Source: SAR86 cluster bacterium (lineage in GTDB: Bacteria; Pseudomonadota; Gammaproteobacteria; Pseudomonadales; Azotimanducaceae). From it: a stretch of DNA of 14,869 nucleotides. Positions 1 through 7,550 of the stretch are shown here, in pieces (within the stretch, counting starts at the first letter, position 1; each line of letters opens with the position of its first letter). A program made the position numbers and the translations under genes. The notes below the pieces were generated by a model. It was not told the DNA's origin and did no database searches. It saw only the letters and a list, made by a program, of their open reading frames with translations. The stretch lies in contig JABMOJ010000318.1 of NCBI GenBank assembly GCA_013204195.1, positions 1-14,869 of the forward strand, in the 5' to 3' direction.

Positions 1-1023
1 CTCCGCGACCCGCGGTATATCAAGATCCACCACACCCTCAAGCTTGTGTTTCGCGGCATAGGCATCGATCTGCAGAAATAACGCAGTAAAATACAGCAGC
101 GCTGGAATCGCCGCCGCCAGCGCGACTTGGTAGTAGGGCATCTCCAAAAACGTCGCCATGACAAAGGCTGTAGAGCCCATAATCGGTGGCAACAGCACCC
201 CCCCGGTGGACGCGCACGCCTCAATGGCGGCGGCTGTTTCCTTATCGATACCGCTTTTCTTCATGGCGGGGATGGTCAACTGACCGGTGGTGAGCACGTT
301 CGTAATGACGCTGCCACTTAAGGAACCCATCAATCCGCTGGCAACAATCGCGACTTTAGCAGGCCCACCTCGCACTCGACCCAGCATGGCGAATGCCAGC
401 TTAATAAAAAAGTCACCACCGCCGGTGTGTTGCAACGCCACGCCAAAAACCAGAAAACCGATCACCAAACTGGCGAAGGCACGAAACGGCAAGCCCACCA
501 GGCTCTCACTACTCATCACATGATAGGCTGCAGTGTCGGTCAGAGACGTCGCCATACCCTGCAATGCCTCGGGCATCAGGTCTGCGACCAGGGGATACAA
601 GGAAAACAGTAACACCAAAATAAACAACGACGCACCGGCGATACGCCGAACAGCTTCGAGGACCAAGACCCACAGAACGATACTTAGACTATTACCCCTA
701 TCAGGCGCGCCAAACTCCCAGCCTTCGTCAAGCATGGTCTCGGCATTCAGGTACAACCAGGTGCAAATGCCAAAGGCCAACAGTCCCAACAGCAGATCAA
801 GGGCAATCAGGTCAAACCGAGTGTTGGAGCGGTAGAGCAAAAATGCCGGCGGCAGCAGCAAGGCCATCAGGGCGTAGTAATAGTGGGTTTCCACCGTGAT
901 CAGTCCACTAAACAGCGGCGCGCCAAAGGCCCGCACATTGTCCAGGGCCAGCGCCGCTGCCAGAACACAGACCACAGCAACGAGGGTTCCCAGATAGCCC
1001 GTCAGTGGGCGGATCTGACTCAC
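1..1023 (-). CDS. TRAP transporter fused permease (DctQM-type, partial)
   Basis: Inner-membrane permease of a TAXI-type TRAP transporter, using an ion gradient to import the ligand delivered by the binding protein encoded just upstream. 341 codons are visible and the frame is still open at the window edge, so the C-terminal half is missing. The protein is very hydrophobic, with membrane segments near residues 9-27, 48-64, 72-94 and 113-150 (the fused DctQ-like part), then the DctM-like part with the family signature GSLSGSVITNVLTTG at 233-247 and a GGVLLPPIMGS loop at 274-284. I chose the GTG at 1023-1021 as start because it overlaps the stop of the binding-protein gene (GTGA), typical of translational coupling. 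The family is clear; the substrate is unknown. Confidence 0.92.
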   Translation of the reverse strand, partial: MSQIRPLTGYLGTLVAVVCVLAAALALDNVRAFGAPLFSGLITVETHYYYALMALLLPPAFLLYRSNTRFDLIALDLLLGLLAFGICTWLYLNAETMLDEGWEFGAPDRGNSLSIVLWVLVLEAVRRIAGASLFILVLLFSLYPLVADLMPEALQGMATSLTDTAAYHVMSSESLVGLPFRAFASLVIGFLVFGVALQHTGGGDFFIKLAFAMLGRVRGGPAKVAIVASGLMGSLSGSVITNVLTTGQLTIPAMKKSGIDKETAAAIEACASTGGVLLPPIMGSTAFVMATFLEMPYYQVALAAAIPALLYFTALFLQIDAYAAKHKLEGVVDLDIPRVAE

Positions 1024-2234
1024 TCTCGACCCGCCTGGTCAAGCCACACAGGATCAAAACCAGCGGCCTGTAATCGCTGAGTACGCAGCATCAACCAGGC
1101 CTGCTCAAACTTCTCTTCGTCTTCAGTGCCCAGACTCACGGCCTCTTGCCAAGCTTGTTGCAAGACTTCCTGGCGCTGAATCAGGCGTTCATTGTGATAA
1201 TTCATCGCTTGAGTCCAGACGCCCACAGATTGGTAATACCGCACTGCCCCTGCATGCCAGGGAACCACCCAGTCAAACCGTTGCGAGGCGAGCGCCCAAC
1301 CAATGGCGCCAGGATCCGCATCCTTGAACTCGGGGTATCCCTGATCAATGGCCTTAACAAGATTAAAGGCAAGCGCTTCGTCCTGATCGGCCATGGAGAT
1401 CAAGATTGGGTAAGGATAGGTCGCGCCTTCATGCGGACTAGCGACGGTAATACCTGTTCCACGGGTAGCAACATGCTTGGAAAAATACGGTGCTTTAGCC
1501 AACAAGCGCTGCCAACAGGCCTCATCATCATGAGGCACCTTGGGCCAGAATATTCCCTGAGGGGATGCTTCGAGCTTACGCGTTGGGCCTGAAACGGTAG
1601 TGGCATAGGCTGCATCGATTTGGCCATCAACGATCCCATTCCACATGGCACTATACCCAGGGTAGTCCACTCGGATCACATCATCCCAGCCGACACCGCC
1701 GCAGGCCATGAGAGCCTCCATGGAAAGGTTCAGTGCTGGGGCGCCGCGTACCCAGGGAATACGTTTGCCCTTGAGCTGAGACCACTGAGTAATACCGGAA
1801 TCTGCCGATACCGCCACAGATTGGTTACTCAGGCCATTAGACATCATCAACACGCGCACTGGCTGCGGTCCCCAGTCCGCATCCGCAAATTGAAATACAC
1901 CTTCCTGCGCCAAGTATGTGGCAACGCCATTGGCAGAAAACTGCACTCGACCAGACTTCAGGGGCAGCAACCGGGAAATGTCATTTTTACCGGGAATCAC
2001 CCGCAACGTTACACCATGCTGGTCTTTCAAGACTTTGCCAATGGCCACCGCCTGGTTATAACCCGTTGTGCCTAAATTGTACGCGGTCCAAGCCATCACT
2101 CGAGGCAATTCCACTTCCTCTGCCTGAACAGCTGCTGTCAACCCCAGCATCAGCATTGATAAACGCAAACTACTTAGCAGGGCTTGCGGCAGAAACATCA
2201 TTAGGCGGAACAATAACGCAGAAGAAAAAAACAT
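1020..2234 (-). CDS. TAXI-family TRAP transporter solute-binding protein
   Basis: Periplasmic substrate-binding subunit of a TRAP transporter (TAXI/NMT1-like family). The first 38 residues form a signal peptide with a hydrophobic core and a likely cleavage site after AVQA38. The mature part has the family layout: an N-terminal lobe with LGTTGYNQAVAIGKVL, an SGRVQFSANGV segment, then VRGAPALNLSMEALMACGG and DGQIDAAYATTVSGP in the second lobe. At 404 aa it is somewhat longer than the usual 320-350, through a C-terminal tail rich in E, Q and W. The start is uncertain: neither ATG 2234 nor the ATG ATG pair at residues 12-13 has a good Shine-Dalgarno, and a start at residue 12 gives a more ordinary signal peptide. 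It overlaps the permease gene by 4 bases, so the two form an operon. Ligand unknown. Confidence 0.9.
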   Translation of the reverse strand: MFFSSALLFRLMMFLPQALLSSLRLSMLMLGLTAAVQAEEVELPRVMAWTAYNLGTTGYNQAVAIGKVLKDQHGVTLRVIPGKNDISRLLPLKSGRVQFSANGVATYLAQEGVFQFADADWGPQPVRVLMMSNGLSNQSVAVSADSGITQWSQLKGKRIPWVRGAPALNLSMEALMACGGVGWDDVIRVDYPGYSAMWNGIVDGQIDAAYATTVSGPTRKLEASPQGIFWPKVPHDDEACWQRLLAKAPYFSKHVATRGTGITVASPHEGATYPYPILISMADQDEALAFNLVKAIDQGYPEFKDADPGAIGWALASQRFDWVVPWHAGAVRYYQSVGVWTQAMNYHNERLIQRQEVLQQAWQEAVSLGTEDEEKFEQAWLMLRTQRLQAAGFDPVWLDQAGRE

Positions 2235-2504
2235 AAAGGCGGGATCACTTGGAGTGTGTTGGAAGGTTACCCTAGCGGCTGACTTGAAGCCATGGTCGTC
2301 AGTCGGGACCTCGGCAGCAGCAAGCCAATAGGAACTGGCGAAAGACTGGCGAAATTGACTAGTTTTAGGTGACCAGGACTTAAAGAAGATTGCTACCTCC
2401 TTGTTTTATATCGCTATTGTTTTACGGCATGATTTTTGTATAGTCTTTAGGCGTAACTAGTCGCCCCACTCACTCAGCCAACACCCACTCACGGAAACGC
2501 GCAA
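2235..2504. other. Divergent intergenic region, TAXI gene / DUF3192 gene
   Basis: This 270-base non-coding stretch separates two divergent genes. It holds a sigma70-like promoter for the plus-strand gene (listed separately). A 10-base direct repeat, ACTGGCGAAA, occurs at 2334-2343 and 2345-2354 (11-base spacing, one helical turn). It could be a regulator site, but two short copies are weak evidence. I see no clear promoter for the TRAP genes and no reading frame worth calling. Confidence 0.5.
2417..2444 (+). promoter_or_regulatory. Candidate sigma70 promoter of the DUF3192 lipoprotein gene
   Basis: A TTGTTT box at 2417-2422 and a TATAGT box at 2439-2444 are separated by 16 bases in an AT-rich stretch unlike the GC-rich surroundings. 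A TG lies directly before the -10 box. The distance to the ATG at 2505 leaves a leader of about 50 bases. Called by eye from consensus similarity only. Confidence 0.5.
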
Positions 2505-2876
2505 ATGAAATCAGCCCACATCCTGCTTCTCACTGCCACTATGATGCTGCCCCTTGGCGGTTGTGTTATCAAAATCAATGGTGATGACAGGGAATCTGAT
2601 CATGGCAATTGGAGATCCATACAACAGAGCAATGTACAGCGTATCAAGCTGCTTGAACTGGGCCGATCTCTCAGCAGCATTGAGTCTGAGTTTGGCACTC
2701 CGGACATTGTTGAATCCTTCCAGCGGGATGGCAACGCCTATAAGGTGTGGTTCTACCGAACCCAACACGTCAACAGCGACGGTGTGACCCGCCGGGATGA
2801 GACCACACCTCTGGTATTTATTGACGACGAACTCGTGGGTTGGGGCGAAACCGCTATCGACAAAGCCACGCGCTAG
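2505..2876 (+). CDS. DUF3192 family lipoprotein
   Basis: Small (123 aa) predicted lipoprotein. The N-terminus is a lipoprotein signal peptide with lipobox LGGC; Cys20 would be lipidated. After a short polar linker comes a compact domain, residues 40-118, with ELGRSLSSIESEFGTPD (51-67), then KVWFYRTQHVNSDG (80-93), and TPLVFIDDELVGWGE (101-115). These match the DUF3192 family of gammaproteobacterial lipoproteins, whose fold I take to resemble the BamE/SmpA domain; no biochemical function is established that I know of. Residues after the lipobox are VIKI, so there is no Asp at +2 and outer-membrane sorting is expected. The gene stands alone with its own promoter and ends 11 bases from the convergent gpsA stop. 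A weak CACGC-GCTA-GCGTG hairpin spans its stop codon. Confidence 0.88.
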   Translation: MKSAHILLLTATMMLPLGGCVIKINGDDRESDHGNWRSIQQSNVQRIKLLELGRSLSSIESEFGTPDIVESFQRDGNAYKVWFYRTQHVNSDGVTRRDETTPLVFIDDELVGWGETAIDKATR

Positions 2877-2887
2877 CGTGCAGACGC

Positions 2888-3895
2888 CTAACCCGGTTCT
2901 GATTCTGCGCCGATATCAGCCCTTAATAGACCACGAAAGGCGGTATTGGCATTGCTCTCGCCGCGCAGCACTTCATAGACCTCACGAGCGATAGGCATCT
3001 CAACCCCATATCGATCGGCTAGCTCAATCACTGCCGGGGCGCTCTTGACGCCCTCGGCAACCATAAACATCTTGTTGGTGATCTCCTCGATACTTCTGCC
3101 CTGACCCAACTCAAAGCCCACGGAGCGATTCCGACTTTGCGGACTGGTGCAGGTCGCGACCAGGTCACCCATACCCGTCAGGCCCGCGAAGGTTTGGATT
3201 TCGCCCCCCATGGCGACTCCCAGGCGAGTGATTTCAGCCAGACCACGGGTAATGACCGCGGACCGTGTATTTTCCCCCGCTCCCTGACCGTCACCCATAC
3301 CGGCGGCAATGGCGATGATATTCTTCAAAACCCCACCCACCTCACAACCGATCACATCGTGGTTGGTATAGACTCGAAACAGACCGCAATGAAAAACCTT
3401 CTGCACTTCTTTCATGATGACCTGGTCGGTCATGGCAATAACACTAGCGGCAGCATAGCCAGACATAATCTCACGCGCCAGGTTCGGGCCTGTGAGAACG
3501 CCGGCCGGATGACCTGGCAACACTTCATTGATAATCTCGGTCATGCGCATGCCCGTACTGAGCTCAAGCCCCTTGGTCAAGCTGATCACTGGCACCCACG
3601 GACGAATATACCGCTTAACCTCTTCCAGCACAGCGCGAAAATTCTGTGACGGCACGCCCATCACGATCACATCCATGGGTGCGACCGCCGCTTCAATATC
3701 GTTAGTCGCGATCACTTTGGCGGGGATTTTAGCGCCGGGCAGATAACGCTCGTTAGTATGCTGCGCATTAATTTCGAGCACTGTTTCAGGATCCCGCGCC
3801 CATAGATGAGTCGACGCATTGCGGGCAACTAGCGCTGCTACCGTGGTTCCCCAACTGCCGCCACCCAACACACCAACCTTTAGCGCTTTGTTCAT
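2888..3895 (-). CDS. gpsA: Glycerol-3-phosphate dehydrogenase [NAD(P)+]
   Basis: Cytosolic enzyme interconverting dihydroxyacetone phosphate and sn-glycerol 3-phosphate, the backbone for phospholipid synthesis. The 335 aa length is normal for GpsA. The Rossmann dinucleotide motif GVLGGGSWGTTVA is at residues 8-20, SLTKGLE at 105-111, TGPNLAREI at 135-143, and the catalytic-domain segment GGVLKNIIAIAAGMGDG at 187-203 carries Lys191, the likely catalytic lysine; TRGLAEITRLG follows. Start ATG at 3895 is supported by GGAG eight bases upstream. The upstream hotdog gene ends 14 bases away, so gpsA is probably co-transcribed with it, an unusual partner compared with the secB-gpsA-cysE order of enterics. 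All expected motifs are intact. Confidence 0.97.
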   Translation of the reverse strand: MNKALKVGVLGGGSWGTTVAALVARNASTHLWARDPETVLEINAQHTNERYLPGAKIPAKVIATNDIEAAVAPMDVIVMGVPSQNFRAVLEEVKRYIRPWVPVISLTKGLELSTGMRMTEIINEVLPGHPAGVLTGPNLAREIMSGYAAASVIAMTDQVIMKEVQKVFHCGLFRVYTNHDVIGCEVGGVLKNIIAIAAGMGDGQGAGENTRSAVITRGLAEITRLGVAMGGEIQTFAGLTGMGDLVATCTSPQSRNRSVGFELGQGRSIEEITNKMFMVAEGVKSAPAVIELADRYGVEMPIAREVYEVLRGESNANTAFRGLLRADIGAESEPG

Positions 3896-3909
3896 TCCGC
3901 CGTCTCCAA

Positions 3910-4719
3910 TTAGAGCCCCCGCAATCGATAGATCGCGCGTAGGTCGATACTGGCATAACAGGTGTCATTGTCACGATCATACAAGGCCACTTGAGCATCA
4001 ACGAATTCGTGACCTTTCTTATTGAACAGGTCGGTAATCGTCATCTCAGCGACCAATTCAGTGTTCAGGGGTATCGACCCATAGTTCTGCGATTGAGTGG
4101 CCATATGCACCCAGGGGTTCATATAGGCGTTACGCGCCAAAATCCAGTTAGAACAACCCAGCACGAATGACATGTTCGCCAGACCACCCCCATTAATCTG
4201 GAGTAATTCAGGCAGCTGCGATTCGTCGTTGAGATAGGTGTGCATCTCATGTTCTGCGGTCCAGCGAAAGCGCACAGCTTGGCAGCCGCCCTGCATTAAA
4301 CCCTGCATATTCTCAAGGGTCGCTTTCGGCGCGGGGCTATCGCGATCGGCGACCACATCACCCCGCCGCTGGGGCGCTGCGGGACTCACTGCGGGCAGGC
4401 TGACCTCTGCGGTTGCGCTGACAGTGCCATCGGGTCGAAGCAGGCGCGCAGAATAGCGCTCCGCATTGGATTCAAGTATCTCGATGTCGAATGTCTCACC
4501 ATCGTATAGCGGCGAGACCACCTTGACGTCTGCGGCACCGCCCTTCAGCCAGGCCGCGCCCCACTGCTCGACGGCAGGATGACACAGGTAAGCTGAGACG
4601 GTCACGCCCGGCACCAGCCCACCCTTGAAGCCATAGTCTTTGGCAACCTTGTCGCCATGAATCTCATTCGCCGAGTGTGGCACCTGGTTAAAGGCAAGGC
4701 CGTGCCAGTTATTCGCCAT
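3910..4719 (-). CDS. Double-hotdog MaoC-like protein, function unknown
   Basis: A 269 aa soluble protein that I read as two hotdog domains. The N-terminal part has NEIHGDKVAKDYGF (18-31) followed by KGGLVPGVTVSAYL (32-45), the pattern of the R-specific hydratase (MaoC) loop N-P-[LI]-H-x-D followed by the buried helix with xVPG. The C-terminal part, roughly 150-269, includes GGGLANMSFVLG and ends with strand-like DAQVALYDRDNDTCYASIDLRAIYRL. In true (R)-hydratases an Asp precedes the Asn by two positions; here it is Ser16, while His21 is kept, so hydratase activity is doubtful and thioester binding or hydrolysis is an alternative. Gaps are 49 bases to the upstream asparaginase-like gene and 14 to gpsA. 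The fold is fairly likely; the activity is unknown. Confidence 0.65.
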   Translation of the reverse strand: MANNWHGLAFNQVPHSANEIHGDKVAKDYGFKGGLVPGVTVSAYLCHPAVEQWGAAWLKGGAADVKVVSPLYDGETFDIEILESNAERYSARLLRPDGTVSATAEVSLPAVSPAAPQRRGDVVADRDSPAPKATLENMQGLMQGGCQAVRFRWTAEHEMHTYLNDESQLPELLQINGGGLANMSFVLGCSNWILARNAYMNPWVHMATQSQNYGSIPLNTELVAEMTITDLFNKKGHEFVDAQVALYDRDNDTCYASIDLRAIYRLRGL

Positions 4720-4768
4720 GCTGAATTCTCTCTGTTGGATCTGGCTGACAGCCTACCTGATGACGCTG

Positions 4769-5272
4769 TCAATCAGCAATAAACGCATTCCGGCTTCTAT
4801 CCTTATGCACGCGAGTGGCATCAAAGACCGTGCCATTCATGGTGATGTAGACTCCGGGCGCACTGGTCTGAACCGTCGCAAATGCCATCCCCAGATTGAA
4901 CATGGCGTCAGTCTCAGCAAAGCGGGCTGGCGACAGTGCACCGGTGAGGACAATGGTTTTCTCAAGAATATCTGCCAGCACGCGACCCGTGTCAGTCATG
5001 GTGTCGGTACCATGGGTGATGACGATCAAGGCATTGGGTGCTGCCAGCACAGCGGCACGAATCGTCTGCCGGTCCGTGTCGGTCAATTCCAGACTGTCTT
5101 TGCGTAGGATCTCGACGACCCGGTAGGCTTTCTTGACCACCGCCTGCTCTAGCAGATCGCTGACAACGGGATGTCCGACTTCAAAGCTACTCATCGCGTC
5201 AAAGTAAATTTTGTCGAAGGTGCCACCAGTGGTCAGCACCAAAATCTCATCCCTATCGCTCATAGACTGCAT
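4769..5272 (-). CDS. Single-domain asparaginase-like protein
   Basis: About 165 aa matching only the N-terminal domain of the bacterial asparaginase/glutaminase family; typical type I/II enzymes are 320-350 aa with a second domain. The two threonine motifs are intact: TTGGTFDK close to the N-terminus (nucleophile Thr) and ITHGTDTMTDT in the middle (Thr-Asp pair); KDSLEL between them resembles the substrate-contact Asp-Ser loop. The protein ends soon after GVYITMNGTVFDATRVHKD, with a genuine TGA and no remnant of the second domain downstream, so this is a short family and not a fresh truncation. Activity on asparagine is not assured. Start is ambiguous: GTG 5275, ATG 5272 and ATG 5263 all lack a clear Shine-Dalgarno. 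It lies 70 bases after the SDR gene and 49 before the hotdog gene. Confidence 0.85.
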   Translation of the reverse strand: MQSMSDRDEILVLTTGGTFDKIYFDAMSSFEVGHPVVSDLLEQAVVKKAYRVVEILRKDSLELTDTDRQTIRAAVLAAPNALIVITHGTDTMTDTGRVLADILEKTIVLTGALSPARFAETDAMFNLGMAFATVQTSAPGVYITMNGTVFDATRVHKDRSRNAFIAD

Positions 5273-5345
5273 CACTATTGAAGTGCGCGCATTATCCCAT
5301 GAATCGCCTTAAGGGGTCGATGTTTACCGACTCCGAGCGACGCCT

Positions 5346-6158
5346 CTAGCTGGTAAACATACCACCGGCGGGAAACAGGATCTGACCCGCATAATAGGAA
5401 GACTCATCGGTCGACAAAAATAGGGCGGTATTAGCAATCTCTACTGGTTTGCCGTAGCGGGCCATCGGCGTCATTCCCATGGCCATCATATTGCCTTCGT
5501 TCTCACTCCGAAGATTGGCCGTCATGGGCGTCTCGACAAAACCTGGCCCGATGGAATTGACTCGAATTTCGTGCGGCATCAGTTCCAGACTGAGCACCTT
5601 GGTCAGCATTTCAACACCCGCCTTTGAGACACAATAGTCTGCCGCACCCACCAGAGGACGGCGAGCCGCGACCGACGCAATATTCACGATCGTGCCTTTA
5701 ATGCCGCCTTCAATCATCAGCCTCGCCATCACCTTGTTCGTCAGCATCACCCCGGTGAGATTGACCTCTAGCACTTTCAGCCAGTTTTCCAGCGGCTTAT
5801 TGATCACATGACCCGCCTCAGGGTCCACATCGGCGTCGCCTTGCGCCTCGGCGGTGGCACTGCCGCTGGCGATACCGGCCGCGGCAATCACCGCATCGAC
5901 GCGACCAAATTTAGCCAACGTGGCGGCGCCCAAGGCCTCCATGGCGGCCTCCGAAGTCACATCGGTCTGCACAAAGATCACATCAGCGCCATACTCCGCC
6001 TGTAAGCTGGCGACAGACTCTGCACCCTTATCCGCAAATAAATCGGCCAGCACCAGCTTTGCGCCTTCTTCAGCGAACCGGCACGCACAAGCATAGCCAA
6101 TGCCGCTGGTGCCACCGGTGATCACCGCGACTTTGTTTAACATACGATTTCCAGACAT
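5346..6158 (-). CDS. SDR family NAD(P)-dependent oxidoreductase
   Basis: Classical short-chain dehydrogenase/reductase, 270 aa. The cofactor motif TGGTSGIG is at 14-21, with Asp39 at the end of the second strand (LVLADL), which favours NAD over NADP. The usual NNAG is AAAG at 92-95. Catalytic Ser162, Tyr175 and Lys179 (DYCVSK) are present, then the PG motif in SIGPGFVETPM. A polar acidic insertion, about residues 98-122, lies between AAAG and the next helix; it is longer than in FabG-type SDRs and probably contributes to the substrate pocket or its lid. The C-terminus has the SDR sequence SYYAGQILFPAGG. ATG at 6158 is supported by GGAG with a five-base spacer. First gene of a minus-strand run leading through the asparaginase-like and hotdog genes to gpsA; substrate unknown. 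Confidence 0.93.
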   Translation of the reverse strand: MSGNRMLNKVAVITGGTSGIGYACACRFAEEGAKLVLADLFADKGAESVASLQAEYGADVIFVQTDVTSEAAMEALGAATLAKFGRVDAVIAAAGIASGSATAEAQGDADVDPEAGHVINKPLENWLKVLEVNLTGVMLTNKVMARLMIEGGIKGTIVNIASVAARRPLVGAADYCVSKAGVEMLTKVLSLELMPHEIRVNSIGPGFVETPMTANLRSENEGNMMAMGMTPMARYGKPVEIANTALFLSTDESSYYAGQILFPAGGMFTS

Positions 6159-6360
6159 GATTTCTCCGATGGCGACATAAATGATTTACCGAAGCTAACA
6201 CTGGTTCGACGATGAGACCAGCGCAATTTAGCGCAGGATTTGACTTTCAGGCACCATCACTCCCATTATCTGACTTTAGTTATCTGACTTTCGTGAACAG
6301 CGGCAACCGTCTCACCCCACTGCTGACACCATCTATCGCACTTGAATCGAGGAACAGCTG
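6159..6360. promoter_or_regulatory. Divergent intergenic region with TTATCTGACTTT direct repeats
   Basis: About 200 bases between the divergent SDR and lipocalin-like genes, the natural place for both promoters. It holds the 12-base direct repeat TTATCTGACTTT at 6266-6277 and 6280-6291, with a further TGACTTT at 6241-6247. Spacing between the two full copies is 14 bases. A role as binding site for a regulator of the plus-strand gene is possible but only inferred. No strong sigma70 boxes were recognised. Confidence 0.4.
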
Positions 6361-7485
6361 ATGCTGAACAAATTTGATGACTATCCTATCCACCAGACGC
6401 CTGAGCCCTTGGCCCAACCTGCCAGCAGCGAACGTAATCAATACGACCGCACCTGGTTCAATGGCTACTCGGCCGACGGCGACTATTATTTTGGTATCGG
6501 CATGGCGATTTATCCACACCGGGGGATTCTCGACTGCGCCTTCAGTGTGGTGGAACGAGGCGGACGTCAGCACTGTTTCTATGGCTCTCGGCGCGCGCCA
6601 CTGGAACGCTCGGAAATGCAGGTCGGGCCCTTCAAAATCGAAATTATCGAGCCCATGCGCCAGACTCGCGTTACGCTAGATAGCAACCCGAGCGGCATCA
6701 CCTGCGATTTGACATTCTCGGCTCGCACTTCGGCCATTCAAGAAGGTCGTCAGACCCTATGGGCAGGTACCCGGCGTGTAATGGACTCCACTCGATTCGA
6801 CCAATTTGGCGAGTGGCAAGGACAGATCAATCACCCCGATGGCGGCATCAAAGTCGAACCTAAGGTTTGTCGCGGCACCAAAGATCGATCTTGGGGTCAC
6901 CGTGGCGTGGGCGAACCTGAGACCGGAGGTGCACCACAAACCCCGGGCGGCGCATTTTTCCTCTGGGCGCCATTGTTCTGGGATGATCATATTTCCCATG
7001 CCATCTTCTTCGATGGCATGCAGGGTCAGCCATTGCATCGAGAAGCGTTGATCGCGCCGTTGTATCCCCCCCCCGCCGACGTGCCCGCGGTTGAAGATGG
7101 CAGAATTGAACGCATGGCTTATGTCCGCCATCGCGTCACCTATCATCCAGGGACTCGTCTGGCAGCAGCAGCAGAACTCGACTTTGAAGACTTAAAAGGC
7201 GCCACACGAACCATTCGCATGGAGCCGATCTTGAAGTTTCAAATGAAGGGTCTTGGCTACTCACACCCGACTTGGGGCCAAGGCATGTGGAAGGGTGAAC
7301 TCGAACTCGGCGGCGAGAGCTTTGATCCTGACAGCCTCGACCCACTGGCTCGAGAAAACCTCCACGTTCAGCAGGTCGTTCGCGCCACCGATGGTAGTCG
7401 TCAGGGTATTGGCGTTCTTGAACAAGTCTGTGTCGGTCCCTATGAACCCGGCGGCTTTTCAGCGTTTCTTGATGGCGCCCAGTAA
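6361..7485 (+). CDS. Lipocalin-like (DUF7064/AttH-CrtC-type) protein, function unknown
   Basis: 374 aa, no signal peptide, no membrane segment; rich in Trp, aromatic residues and predicted beta strands. I do not recognise a named enzyme. The central segment RGTKDRSWGHRGVG (171-184) resembles the RDxSWGxR motif seen in lipocalin-like AttH/CrtC relatives and DUF7064/7065 proteins, which often sit beside genes for steroid, terpenoid or aromatic catabolism. The N-terminal NGYSADGDYYFGIGMAIYPH (34-53) fits the first strands of such a beta barrel. Start ATG 6361 has a GAGGA sequence about eight bases upstream. A run of nine C (7066-7074) encodes PPP at 236-238 and could be a slippage site. The gene is divergent from one SDR and convergent with the hydrolase; a role in binding or modifying a hydrophobic compound is inference. 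Confidence 0.72.
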   Translation: MLNKFDDYPIHQTPEPLAQPASSERNQYDRTWFNGYSADGDYYFGIGMAIYPHRGILDCAFSVVERGGRQHCFYGSRRAPLERSEMQVGPFKIEIIEPMRQTRVTLDSNPSGITCDLTFSARTSAIQEGRQTLWAGTRRVMDSTRFDQFGEWQGQINHPDGGIKVEPKVCRGTKDRSWGHRGVGEPETGGAPQTPGGAFFLWAPLFWDDHISHAIFFDGMQGQPLHREALIAPLYPPPADVPAVEDGRIERMAYVRHRVTYHPGTRLAAAAELDFEDLKGATRTIRMEPILKFQMKGLGYSHPTWGQGMWKGELELGGESFDPDSLDPLARENLHVQQVVRATDGSRQGIGVLEQVCVGPYEPGGFSAFLDGAQ

Positions 7486-7503
7486 TGGCCGCAAAGCCAT
7501 GAA

Positions 7504-7544
7504 TGCCTCTTCGGTGTATCGCGCAGCGCAACACCGAAGAGGCA
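7504..7544. terminator. Perfect 14-bp inverted repeat between convergent genes
   Basis: TGCCTCTTCGGTGT at 7504-7517 is exactly complementary to ACACCGAAGAGGCA at 7531-7544, with a 13-base loop that can itself pair (GCG-CAG-CGC). It lies between the stop codons of the lipocalin-like gene (7485) and the hydrolase (7551), as expected for a bidirectional terminator. There is no strong T-run on either side, so it is not a textbook intrinsic terminator. A smaller ATGGC/GCCAT hairpin at 7485-7500 precedes it. Confidence 0.6.
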
Positions 7545-7550
7545 GCCAAA

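Noticed and set aside
1146..2236. Plus-strand frames of 100-150 codons opposite the TAXI gene
   Set aside because: They have no recognisable domain or ribosome site, and the minus strand encodes a clear transporter protein; they are antisense shadows.
2867..2880. Terminator hairpin CACGC-GCTA-GCGTG at the DUF3192 stop
   Set aside because: It is a five-pair stem overlapping the stop codon, with no T-run; it could be chance.
3137..3649. 170-codon plus-strand frame opposite gpsA
   Set aside because: gpsA is fully conserved on the other strand; the opposite frame has low-complexity composition and no family resemblance.
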